From Algoriphagus antarcticus (GTDB lineage: Bacteria; Bacteroidota; Bacteroidia; Cytophagales; Cyclobacteriaceae), in the NCBI RefSeq assembly GCF_002150685.1, contig NZ_MSSW01000072.1:1-54191 (forward strand): a DNA stretch of 54,191 bases, written 5' to 3'. Below are positions 41,697 to 49,454 of this stretch, piece by piece. The notes under the pieces are model-generated. The model worked only from the letters and a program-made list of their open reading frames with translations. It was not told the DNA's origin and did not search any database. Made by a program: the position numbers and the translations under genes. Position 1 is the stretch's first letter, and each line of letters starts with the position of its first letter.

Positions 41697-42800
41697 ATGA
41701 AGAAGTCGATTTCATTCATCCTCCTTTTATTTTCTTTTTTGTCTCTTCAAGCTCAGGAAAAATCCTGGATGCTCGGACCATTCCTAAGACCAGAAGCGGC
41801 AATGCCCATAATTGCTCCGCAGGGCACAACCACTTTTGCAGATCCAATGAGTGGCAGAACTGTCGCTTGGGAGTCCATGGCTACTTTTAATCCTGCTGCT
41901 ATCGCTAGAGACGGTGAAGTGTATGTACTCTATCGTGCGGAGGAAAAACTGGGAGAAAAGGAAATAGGTGGTCATACCTCTAGAATAGGTTTGGCTACAT
42001 CATCAAACGGTTTTTCTTTTGAGCGAGATAGTGAACCGATTTTTTATCCAAAAGATGATAATCAAAAAGAGTTTGAGTGGACTGGCGGTACGGAAGACCC
42101 TCGAATTGTAGAAACCGAGGATGGCCTTTATGTCCTGACCTATACTCAATGGAATCGGGATGTTCCAAGACTTGCCGTTGCCACTTCAAAAGATCTCCGA
42201 AATTGGGAAAAACATGGGCCGATATTCAAAGATTGGAAGGATGGGAAATACCACAACACAGAATCAAAATCTGGTGCAATCGTCACAGAACTGAAAGAGG
42301 GAAAGTTAACAGCGGCTAAAATCGATGGGAAATATTGGATGTATTATGGAGTACCACACATTTGGCTGGCAACTTCAGAAGATTTGATTCATTGGCAGCC
42401 AGTGGAAAATCATGAGGGAAATCGAGTGCCTGTTCTTAGTCCACGACCGGGATATTTTGATTCTTGGTTGGTAGAAGCAGGTCCTCCCCCAGTTTTGACT
42501 AAAGATGGGATCGTTGTTCTTTATAATGCCGGAAACTCTCAGCAAGTAGGAGTTAAAAACTTGGGGAATCGCGTTTACACAGGCGGGCAGGCCCTTTTTT
42601 CTGCTACTGAACCTTGGAAGCTTTTAGATAGAGTAGAAACTCCTTTTATCCAGCCGACTTTGCAATTTGAGAAGTCTGGTCAATACCCAGAGGGAACGAC
42701 ATTTTTGGAAGGCTTGGTCTATTTCGAAGGCAAATGGTTGCTGTATTATGGGACGGCTGATAGTATGGTTGGTGTGGTATCAGCCGAAGGGGGGAAATGA
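41697..42800 (+). CDS. Secreted GH130-like glycosidase/phosphorylase
   Basis: From the ATG at 41697 the product has 367 residues; the upstream TTG at 41673 would spoil the signal peptide KKSISFILLLFSFLSLQAQ. The mature part is a five-bladed propeller: FNPAAIARDGEVYVLYRAEE, GGTEDPRIVETEDGLYVLTY, then YHNTESKSGAIVTEL, IHWQPVENHEGN and YYGTADSMVGV. The GGTEDPR motif and the closing YYG-x-AD are characteristic of GH130 mannoside phosphorylases and related hydrolases. Being secreted, it is more likely a hydrolase than a phosphorylase. Probable substrate: a beta-mannoside-type glycan. Confidence 0.85.
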   Translation: MKKSISFILLLFSFLSLQAQEKSWMLGPFLRPEAAMPIIAPQGTTTFADPMSGRTVAWESMATFNPAAIARDGEVYVLYRAEEKLGEKEIGGHTSRIGLATSSNGFSFERDSEPIFYPKDDNQKEFEWTGGTEDPRIVETEDGLYVLTYTQWNRDVPRLAVATSKDLRNWEKHGPIFKDWKDGKYHNTESKSGAIVTELKEGKLTAAKIDGKYWMYYGVPHIWLATSEDLIHWQPVENHEGNRVPVLSPRPGYFDSWLVEAGPPPVLTKDGIVVLYNAGNSQQVGVKNLGNRVYTGGQALFSATEPWKLLDRVETPFIQPTLQFEKSGQYPEGTTFLEGLVYFEGKWLLYYGTADSMVGVVSAEGGK

Positions 42801-43396
42801 TTCAATAAGTTCGAACAAAATCAAATTGACATTAAAAAGGAATTTCGTTAAATCCATTCTAAACCTTCAGAACTAGTTTTTAATCCTTATAACTTGAAAT
42901 TCATCCTTAAATACAGTGCCTTTTTTCTATTCGTTGTTTGTAGAAGGAAAAATCCAAAAAGGGGGTCTCTTTACCTCAATCTGTGGTAGTCGAGTCTGAA
43001 GGGACCATTTAAGTTTTGGCAATTCACGTGAAACTCAAAACCGTTTTTCTTTAGGGAAAATAGAAGTTCGAACAAGGGAAATTGGGAATGGAAAAATTGA
43101 GATTCACATGGATTCCGAGCTTCCAAAAGCTAACCAAATATTGGTGATGGGTGGATTTAATTTGATTTAATCAGACCTTTAAATTTCCGGAATCAACAGG
43201 TGAAATAGCGTCTAAAGAATTCATATTAGAAGGTTAATCGAAGCCAACATTTTTTGATTTATGAATGCCGCTTTAAGACAATTTGTAAATAATCTCGCTC
43301 GATTTAAAATTGGGACTAATCAATTAACCCGTTATAGAATTATTCCTTAAAAGTAATGAGTTAGCTTTCAGTTGGTTTTAAACAGTATTTCCGAAG
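42801..43396. other. Decayed coding region
   Basis: No intact gene. Around 43056-43168 the plus strand reads GKIEVRTREIGNGKIEIHMD and then SELPKANQILVMGGFNLI before a stop. This looks like the end of a former protein, perhaps a partner of the GH130-like enzyme, but it cannot be assigned. Confidence 0.4.
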
Positions 43397-43708
43397 CTAA
43401 TCATTGGTTTTCTTCAACTGTGCGATGATTTTTTCAGTCACGGATTTGAGCAACGGAATCCAATTTTCTCCTTTGTCGTCTGCGAATGTGTCTGAACCGG
43501 GTATTGCCACGCGCATGCCGACTATACTGACCATGGTGCTTCCTGTTCCTTCGGATTTGAAGTAAACATCTATGAAATTGATGTCATTGGTATGGCGCGT
43601 AATCTTATCGATGTTGTTTCTGATTTCCTGCTGTACATCATCGCTCACATCCACGTGGTGGGTTTGAACATCGATCTTGATTCCTCTATAATTTTCTGTG
43701 TAGTTCAT
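43397..43708 (-). CDS. Ribosome hibernation factor HPF/RaiA-like
   Basis: The start MNYTENYRGIKIDVQTHHVD at 43708 gives 103 residues. The ATG 54 bp earlier would add a hydrophobic stretch unusual for the family. It has the S30AE pattern: an N-terminal strand, VSDDVQQEIRNNIDKITRHT, NFIDVYFKSEGTGSTMVSIV, and a final amphipathic helix. Short HPF proteins bind the decoding centre of the 30S subunit and silence ribosomes under stress. The gene is divergent from the baeRF gene across a 107-bp gap. Confidence 0.78.
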   Translation of the reverse strand: MNYTENYRGIKIDVQTHHVDVSDDVQQEIRNNIDKITRHTNDINFIDVYFKSEGTGSTMVSIVGMRVAIPGSDTFADDKGENWIPLLKSVTEKIIAQLKKTND

Positions 43709-43815
43709 AGTGTATGTTTTAATGAATAGAAGAAAAATTCGTGCTAGGTAAGATTTTTGCATCTATTATATCATTATTAGTTCATATACATTCTTAAAAC
43801 CTAAATTTTTAATTT

Positions 43816-44994
43816 ATGAAAATATTTGATCAAAAGCAGTTTCTGGAACTTTCCCAAAAAAGAGGAGAGCCTTTCATATCGATATATACGCCCGTTTCAA
43901 GAATCAGCACCGACGGCTACCAAGCTGACAAGACACACCTGAAGAATCAGCTGTCTAAGGCGGAAAAAGACCTACGGGAAGAATACAATATGCAGGATCG
44001 TGATATTGACAAAATACTTTCCCCAGCTAAGTCACTTTTGGATGATTTGGACTTCTGGAAATTTAATTCCGACATGCTGGCTTGCTTCCTTCACGATGGA
44101 GAAATGGAAGTTTTACAGCTTCCCGTTCATGTCGATGAAAGCATTTGCTTTATCAGTCACAAGCCCTATTTGTTGCCACTGATTCCTGAGCTGAATGACA
44201 ATGGTCACTATTACCTGCTATTGCTCAACCTTGAGCAAATCAGACTCTATGGCGTCACCCGTAATATCATTCAGGAAATCGAGCTTGATTCGGAAGAAGT
44301 AGCGCTTTCTTTTACCGAAGAAGAAGAGCAGGATGAGAATCAGCAAAGCCTTCAAGGTCAGGGAAATGTCGGGTCAGGCCAAGCCATGTATCATGGTCAT
44401 GGGGCAGGATCCGACGAAGAGAAGAAAGTAACCATTCAAAATTATTTCCATAGGATGACCAATATGTTGGAGCCCATTCTTTACCAGAATCCGCTACCGC
44501 TTTACATTGCAGGAGTGGAATACTTGGGGCCACTTTTCAGGAAAGCCAGTAAATACAACCACCTAATGGATGGACAAGTGATCGGAGCATTCACGGAGAA
44601 CGATATGGAGGAACTTCACCAAAAATCCTGGGATATCGCAGAGCCTTTACTTCTACAGGAAAGGATCAAAAGAAATGAAAACTTCAGCAACAAAGAGGCT
44701 CACAACCTGGCTATTGGAAATGATCGAAAGAAACTGCTCAAGGCAGCCATGACAGGTGGAGTGGAAACGCTGATGATCAATAATGAACATGAACATATTT
44801 GGGGAAAGTATGACGCAGACACCCACCAAATCCATTTTTCTGACAAAAAGGAAAAAGATAACCATTGCCTCGTAGATGAGGCTGCAGTCAAAGTCAAGGC
44901 AGATGGAGGCAAGGTATATCTTGTCGAATCACCCTATATGCCTGGGACGGATGGCGTCTTAGTTGGGACACTTCGATATGAGCTTCCTGATTAA
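43816..44994 (+). CDS. baeRF-type (bacterial archaeo-eukaryotic release factor-like) protein
   Basis: The 392-residue protein follows the baeRF7-like layout: PFISIYTPVSRISTDGYQAD near the start, VHVDESICFISHKPYLLPLI, HYYLLLLNLEQIRLYGVTRN, then a flexible Gly/His-rich loop (GNVGSGQAMYHGHGAGSDEE at about 186-205), and PLYIAGVEYLGPLFRKASKY. In eRF1 relatives the loop at this place carries GGQ, which triggers peptide release; here no GGQ is present and the loop is HGHGAG. The family is predicted to act on ribosomes. It is closed by a terminator at 45004. The divergent HPF gene suggests a shared stress response. Confidence 0.8.
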   Translation: MKIFDQKQFLELSQKRGEPFISIYTPVSRISTDGYQADKTHLKNQLSKAEKDLREEYNMQDRDIDKILSPAKSLLDDLDFWKFNSDMLACFLHDGEMEVLQLPVHVDESICFISHKPYLLPLIPELNDNGHYYLLLLNLEQIRLYGVTRNIIQEIELDSEEVALSFTEEEEQDENQQSLQGQGNVGSGQAMYHGHGAGSDEEKKVTIQNYFHRMTNMLEPILYQNPLPLYIAGVEYLGPLFRKASKYNHLMDGQVIGAFTENDMEELHQKSWDIAEPLLLQERIKRNENFSNKEAHNLAIGNDRKKLLKAAMTGGVETLMINNEHEHIWGKYDADTHQIHFSDKKEKDNHCLVDEAAVKVKADGGKVYLVESPYMPGTDGVLVGTLRYELPD

Positions 44995-45003
44995 AAAACG
45001 AAG

Positions 45004-45031
45004 AGCCGGTTTGATAGAGCCGGCTTTTTTA
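45004..45031 (+). terminator. Intrinsic terminator
   Basis: AGCCGG pairs with CCGGCT around TTTGATAG-type loop sequence, followed by six T. It ends the baeRF gene. Confidence 0.88.
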
Positions 45032-45171
45032 TGGCCAAATACAAGCCATCGTTCTGCGAATGAAGTAGGAAGCTTTGATTAATGAAATTGACTTCAAGCA
45101 TTAGGAGCTTATCTTTTCAACTTAGATCGATTTACCTGTTTGGTTCGCCTTGGTTTATTACTTTTGGAACC

Positions 45172-45798
45172 ATGAAGCGTATCCTGATTCTATTTTTGTT
45201 CACTCAGTTTCTTGTTGGAGTCCAAGTTTCTTTTGCCCAAAAAGTATATCGAAATGAGATGGGCGGAATCATCACAAGGGCGCAATATGAGAAGCAGATT
45301 TTGGAGGGTCCATATTTTGGAGTTCCCGGAAAAGATAGTGATGAACAGGTATTGGTATACCGAATGCCTTTTGGGCAAGTGGATAATCCTACTTTATTTT
45401 ATACCGCTCTTGAACTGGAGGAAGTGCAAAAATTAGGGAAGCCGATCGTAGTGATTTTTTATTCTGGAAAAGATGAATGTAATTCAACGGGCTTAACTGC
45501 CACCAATAAAATATTTCATAAGAAAGATCACGGATGGCTTCAAAAGAATATTGATTCTAAAGGAGGGTATGGACCTATTTACCTTTATAAAAATCCTGCT
45601 GGGCTAGAAAAATATGCTGGCATTATGACTTGGCATCCAGATCCGGAAGGATTATTCGAGCAGACTTTTTTCAAATTCCCATATCCCTGCCGGAGTTTTG
45701 TAGTCATCGATCCCTCAGGAAACTACCGCGCGATTTTAGGGGAATTTCCGAATACCCAGATTATAGCAGCCTTGAAAACCCTTTCAAAATCCAGATAA
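45172..45798 (+). CDS. Secreted thioredoxin-fold-like protein lacking a CxxC
   Basis: The start MKRILILFLFTQFLVGVQVS at 45172 gives a 208-residue protein with a good signal peptide ending FAQ. An in-frame ATG at 45082 would bury it. The mature part has KLGKPIVVIFYSGKDECNST, where thioredoxins carry WCxxC; only a single Cys is present. Later, CRSFVVIDPSGNYRAILGEF resembles the strand-turn-strand with cis-Pro region. It may be a redox-inactive thioredoxin-fold binding protein. The call is tentative. Confidence 0.6.
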   Translation: MKRILILFLFTQFLVGVQVSFAQKVYRNEMGGIITRAQYEKQILEGPYFGVPGKDSDEQVLVYRMPFGQVDNPTLFYTALELEEVQKLGKPIVVIFYSGKDECNSTGLTATNKIFHKKDHGWLQKNIDSKGGYGPIYLYKNPAGLEKYAGIMTWHPDPEGLFEQTFFKFPYPCRSFVVIDPSGNYRAILGEFPNTQIIAALKTLSKSR

Positions 45799-46290
45799 CC
45801 ATAAGTTATCATATTTTAGAATCTGGAGTTTCAGATTTACCGAGATTACTTCAAATAACTCCGAAAGCATTTACTCAAGCTTATACTAATAATAAACCTG
45901 AACATGTGAGTGCGTATTTGAACGAAGCTTTTTAGCCAGATCAGTTTCGGAAGGAATATCAAAAGTGTACTCACACCTTTCTATGGTCGTAAATTGAGGT
46001 GAAATCTTTGTCTACTCTAAAGTGAATTTAGCTCCAGAGCAAACAGGCCTTTAATTCCCAAAAGTTTGGAGATCGCTCCGCTCTATTTATCAGAAGAGTT
46101 TATCGATTTGGGCTTAGGGGAAATATTGTGAGTGAAAGCGATTAACTTTGGTAAGGAAAAGTGCTTCTGGCTGGGTAAATGGGAGCGTAATCACCGAACG
46201 ATCAGATTAAACGAGCGGAATAGTGTCGAGAAATTAGAATGCTATTCATTTCCTTTTAAGTGGGATTCAGTGGACCGGTTGATGCGGTAA
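45795..46290 (+). pseudogene. GNAT acetyltransferase pseudogene
   Basis: The sequence begins ITISYHILESGVSDLPRLLQ with ATA where ATG is expected, then TPKAFTQAYTNNKPEHVSAY LNEAF, a stop, and PDQFRKEYQ. After several frame changes it resumes with LEIAPLYLSEEFIDLGLGEI, the acetyl-CoA-binding motif A region, and AINFGKEKCFWLGKWERNHR followed by TIRLNERNSVEKLECYSF, the usual C-terminal end. At least one start loss, two stops and frameshifts show that it is dead. It overlaps the end of the upstream gene by 4 bp. Confidence 0.75.
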
Positions 46291-46301
46291 TTGATTTAAA
46301 T

Positions 46302-46455
46302 GATTATACGGAATCTTGCCAGTAGAAAACTTATAGGATCGAAAATCCAAATTCACATTGAATTCTGGTTTACTCCGGTGGCCTGCCTCGCCTTGGCGGG
46401 TCTTCCAACCCATTGACCAAAGAGAATTCGCGTACTGGCAGAAAAGCGTACATAC
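46302..46455 (-). repeat. Dispersed repeat family A, full copy
   Basis: Inverted relative to 4902-5045. Ends TATACGGAATCTTGCCAGTAG and TACTGGCAGAAAAGCGTAC (each shown in part), two GAATTC sites, and a small insertion GCCTGCCTCGCCTTGGCGGG-like in the middle (46381-46400). Confidence 0.85.
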
Positions 46456-46518
46456 AGATTGATTTAAATCGAAAAAAGGATAGAAAAAGAGTTTTTGATT
46501 ATTTTCACAAAAAACAGG

Positions 46519-47607
46519 ATGAACTATAAAAATCTAGCACTCAAAGTTGTCTTATTATTTGTTTTTGGGACAGTTAAAGCCCAAGATTATAAAACCGAAA
46601 ATGTGGTACTCATCACCTTGGATGGTATGCGATGGCAAGAAGTCTTCAAAGGCGCTGATTCCTTGATGGTGGATGATTCCGGGATGATCAAAGAGCCAGG
46701 ATCACTTTTGGAAGATTTTTGGAACGAAGACCCGCTTCAGCGAAGAGAAATGCTGATGCCGTTCTTTTGGAATACTCTTGCAAAAGAAGGTCAGATCTAC
46801 GGAAATCGCGCCTATGGCAATAAGGTGGACAACAGCAATAAGATGTGGTTTTCTTATCCTGGCTACAACGAAGTGTTGAGCGGGTTTGCAGATGACAAGC
46901 GCATCACCAGTAATGATAAAACCAACAATCCGAATGTGACTTTGCTGGAGTATCTGAACCAGAAACCTGAGTTCAAAGGCAAAGTGATGGCTTTCGGCTC
47001 ATGGGATGTGTTTCCTTACATTGTGAATGAAGAACGCAGCGGAGTGCCAGTAAATGCAGGTTTTGATATCGCTGAGGGCGCTGATCTTTCTCCTGAAGAA
47101 ATCCTGACAAACAAAATGCAATCCGAAATCCGTGGTCCATGGGGTGGCGTGAGACTGGATGTATTCACCCAAAACTATGCGATGGCAGCTTTGAAAAATA
47201 AGAAGCCAAGAATACTTTATATTTCCTACGGAGAGACCGATGACTGGGCACACGAAAATCACTACGATCAGTACATCTGGTCTGCCAAGCAAACGGATGC
47301 TTACATCAAAGAAATCTGGGATTTTGTACAATCAGATCCTCAATACAAGGACAAGACTACGATGATCATCACTACCGATCACGGTCGTGGAATAACCAAG
47401 ACTTCTTGGAGAGGTCACGGATCTTCTATACCTAAAGCTGGAGAAATATGGATGGCTGCAATCGGCCCCGATTCACCAGTTACCGGTGAAATGAAATCAC
47501 AAGGTCAATGGCATTCTGCCATGATTGCCCGCACCATTTTCCAGTTGCTGGGAATGGAATACCCTGATGCGAAGGCTGGAAAAGTGATTGAGGAGATGGT
47601 GAAGTAA
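46519..47607 (+). CDS. Secreted alkaline phosphatase superfamily protein (phosphodiesterase-like)
   Basis: The start at 46519 follows ACAGG and gives a 362-residue protein with signal peptide NLALKVVLLFVFGTVKAQ. The metal sites of the superfamily are visible: VVLITLDGMRWQEVFKGAD at the N-terminus (first Asp), YGETDDWAHENHYDQY (Asp and His) and MIITTDHGRGI (Asp-His pair). The nucleophile position follows the DGMRW motif and is likely a Ser/Thr or Asn in SNKMWFSYPGYNE, where the Ser sits before YPGYNE. It should hydrolyse a phosphoester or phosphonate outside the cell. It is a single-gene unit. Confidence 0.82.
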   Translation: MNYKNLALKVVLLFVFGTVKAQDYKTENVVLITLDGMRWQEVFKGADSLMVDDSGMIKEPGSLLEDFWNEDPLQRREMLMPFFWNTLAKEGQIYGNRAYGNKVDNSNKMWFSYPGYNEVLSGFADDKRITSNDKTNNPNVTLLEYLNQKPEFKGKVMAFGSWDVFPYIVNEERSGVPVNAGFDIAEGADLSPEEILTNKMQSEIRGPWGGVRLDVFTQNYAMAALKNKKPRILYISYGETDDWAHENHYDQYIWSAKQTDAYIKEIWDFVQSDPQYKDKTTMIITTDHGRGITKTSWRGHGSSIPKAGEIWMAAIGPDSPVTGEMKSQGQWHSAMIARTIFQLLGMEYPDAKAGKVIEEMVK

Positions 47608-47794
47608 GCTGATACTACGGTGATTGACTTGGTTCGACAAGCTTACCAAAGGTGTAATTAAAATCACATTCATTCCAACGCCTTTTCTTTGGTCAGTCTG
47701 GGATTACACGCTGTCCATCACAAAGAATACAATCAGGAAGGGTTTTATTGTTCATACTGCTCAGGCAAAGAAAAAAGTTAATGTGGATGAGTCT

Positions 47795-48403
47795 TTATTT
47801 TCCATTCACTAATTTATTCTTTTGAGAGTTATATTCTTCGTTCGTTAGCAAATTGGAATCCAAAAGTCCTTTCAATTTGATAAGCTGGTCAGCGACGCTA
47901 TTGCTGTATTCATATTCACTATTCAGAATTTTTACCTTTAAGATGGTGAAGTCGTCAGTTGTGATTGCTCCTTGATCAAGTAGATTTTTCAATTTAACCA
48001 ATTCATTGGTCGAGTTAGAATTTTGAGTTGTTCCATTTGCTTCCTCCGTATTTTGGTTTGATCCGGGAATTAATTCATAATTATGAGTCGGATTGTACTG
48101 CATTGTCCAAAGAAAAGGAACAAGAACTAAGAAACCTCCAATTATAGCTCCAACGTCAGCACGTTCATTACGTATTAGCATCACATTTAAGTCTTGATGA
48201 CCTTCCTTTTTCAAGGTAATAGCTGTAGATGAGCCCACAATTTTCGTGTCACTGTAGTTATATGGTGTCACTCCTTTATTCTGACTGTCAATATAAACTT
48301 GAGCACCAGATGGATTACTTTGAATAAGGGTTGTACTCGCACAACTTGTCAAAAAGATAGTTGCTGCCAGAAAAATTAAACCTGATTTTAACATTGCTTT
48401 CAT
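47795..48403 (-). CDS. Lipoprotein with PEGA and two SHOCT-like motifs
   Basis: The 202-residue product has a lipobox IFLTSC. A PEGA domain follows (TTLIQSNPSGAQVYIDSQNK, then GVTPYNYSDTKIVGSSTAIT), then a short hydrophobic segment ADVGAIIGGFLVLVPFLW. The C-terminus carries two copies of a SHOCT-like motif: LVKLKNLLDQGAITTDDFTI and LIKLKGLLDSNLLTNEEYNS. PEGA domains are linked to the cell surface; SHOCT motifs often mediate oligomerisation. Two tandem SHOCT copies are somewhat unusual. Function unknown. Confidence 0.75.
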   Translation of the reverse strand: MKAMLKSGLIFLAATIFLTSCASTTLIQSNPSGAQVYIDSQNKGVTPYNYSDTKIVGSSTAITLKKEGHQDLNVMLIRNERADVGAIIGGFLVLVPFLWTMQYNPTHNYELIPGSNQNTEEANGTTQNSNSTNELVKLKNLLDQGAITTDDFTILKVKILNSEYEYSNSVADQLIKLKGLLDSNLLTNEEYNSQKNKLVNGK

Positions 48404-48747
48404 TTTTTAGATCTTTGTTTTAGAACTGATTTTTACCTACAATTTTTTTTAGCCCCCGTTTTCGGTCAAAATTACCTTTAAAAGTCTGGCGAAGAGCTAA
48501 AGTGTCTCTGATTATACCGTTGCTTACAGATTTAGTGGATGCTTTGAATGGTGAATATAGATTAAAAGATGGTGGTTACAATGTGTGAAATGCCAAGCAT
48601 TCATGAGCACCATTGAAATCAGCTACTGTTTAATAAAGTCTTTTGTTTGAGAGGTTATCATAAAATAGCCAAGCATTTCGCAGAATGGTTTCCACTGAAG
48701 CAACCCCACTAAAAAAACTCTCGGTCTTTCTGCTTCAAGGATTAGTC
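48404..48747. other. Non-coding interval
   Basis: No gene or repeat identified. Confidence 0.4.
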
Positions 48748-48912
48748 TTAGAATATGAGGTAGTTTACTGGATATGATGTTTCAACTCTTTCACGAAGCA
48801 CCTTAGAGATAGCAATTGTCACTTCATAACCAGCTGCTGATAGCAAAGATCCCATTTCGAGGTACGGGTATAAATCACCTAATGAACCAAATGTGCTGAT
48901 TACGATTTTCAT
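48748..48912 (-). pseudogene. N-terminal fragment of a GT1-type glycosyltransferase
   Basis: The frame opens MKIVISTFGSLGDLYPYLEM, then GSLLSAAGYEVTIAISKVLR, the usual start of UDP-glycosyltransferase-like (GT1) enzymes with the GxLGDLxPY loop. It stops after 54 residues, while a full enzyme has about 400. Nothing downstream resembles the rest, so it is a remnant. Confidence 0.7.
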
Positions 48913-49454
48913 ATTTGTTAATTGATTTATCCAATGAATATCAACTGGCGATATGCTGAAGTTTTCACTAAGAGACCAGCAAAGCTTACCGTGAAACACT
49001 TTAGAAGTCTGATGTGGCGATTCACTCTTCTTGATTTTTTCATTTACCAAAATAAGTTTTCATGTACCTATAGACTTCATCACCAATATATTTTTAAAAA
49101 TTAGTGTCCTCTAGTTCTCCTGCGAGAGTTACACTCTGATCTTAACTTGAGGATCGATTCTTAAAGTATCGACTTTTAAAAACATGAAGTTTTAGTAATA
49201 CCCATCGGTTTCTCTGGATTATACCCAGTCCAACGTACTAATGAAACCAAGCGGGGAAATGGTTATTCCAACCACCTTAAGATTTACTGATTTGGATGGA
49301 CTTTATATTATTTGGACTGCTAAGGAAATGTAAGCTAAACTGCACATCCACTTTTCCAAAAGCTGCCAATTCTATCTACCAGCAGTCTCAATTCAATATT
49401 TAGCACCGTCGTTTATGTTGCCTAGACGTTAAAATCTGCGAAGAAGCCAGCTGA
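48913..49454. other. Non-coding interval
   Basis: No gene recognised. GATTATACCCAGTC near 49213 also occurs at 18238; ACTTGAGGATC near 49147 also occurs at 35571. These may be worn copies of dispersed sequences. Confidence 0.4.

Noticed and set aside
47624..47812. 62-codon ORF after the phosphodiesterase-like gene
   Set aside because: No start context, no domain, and composition like surrounding intergenic DNA.
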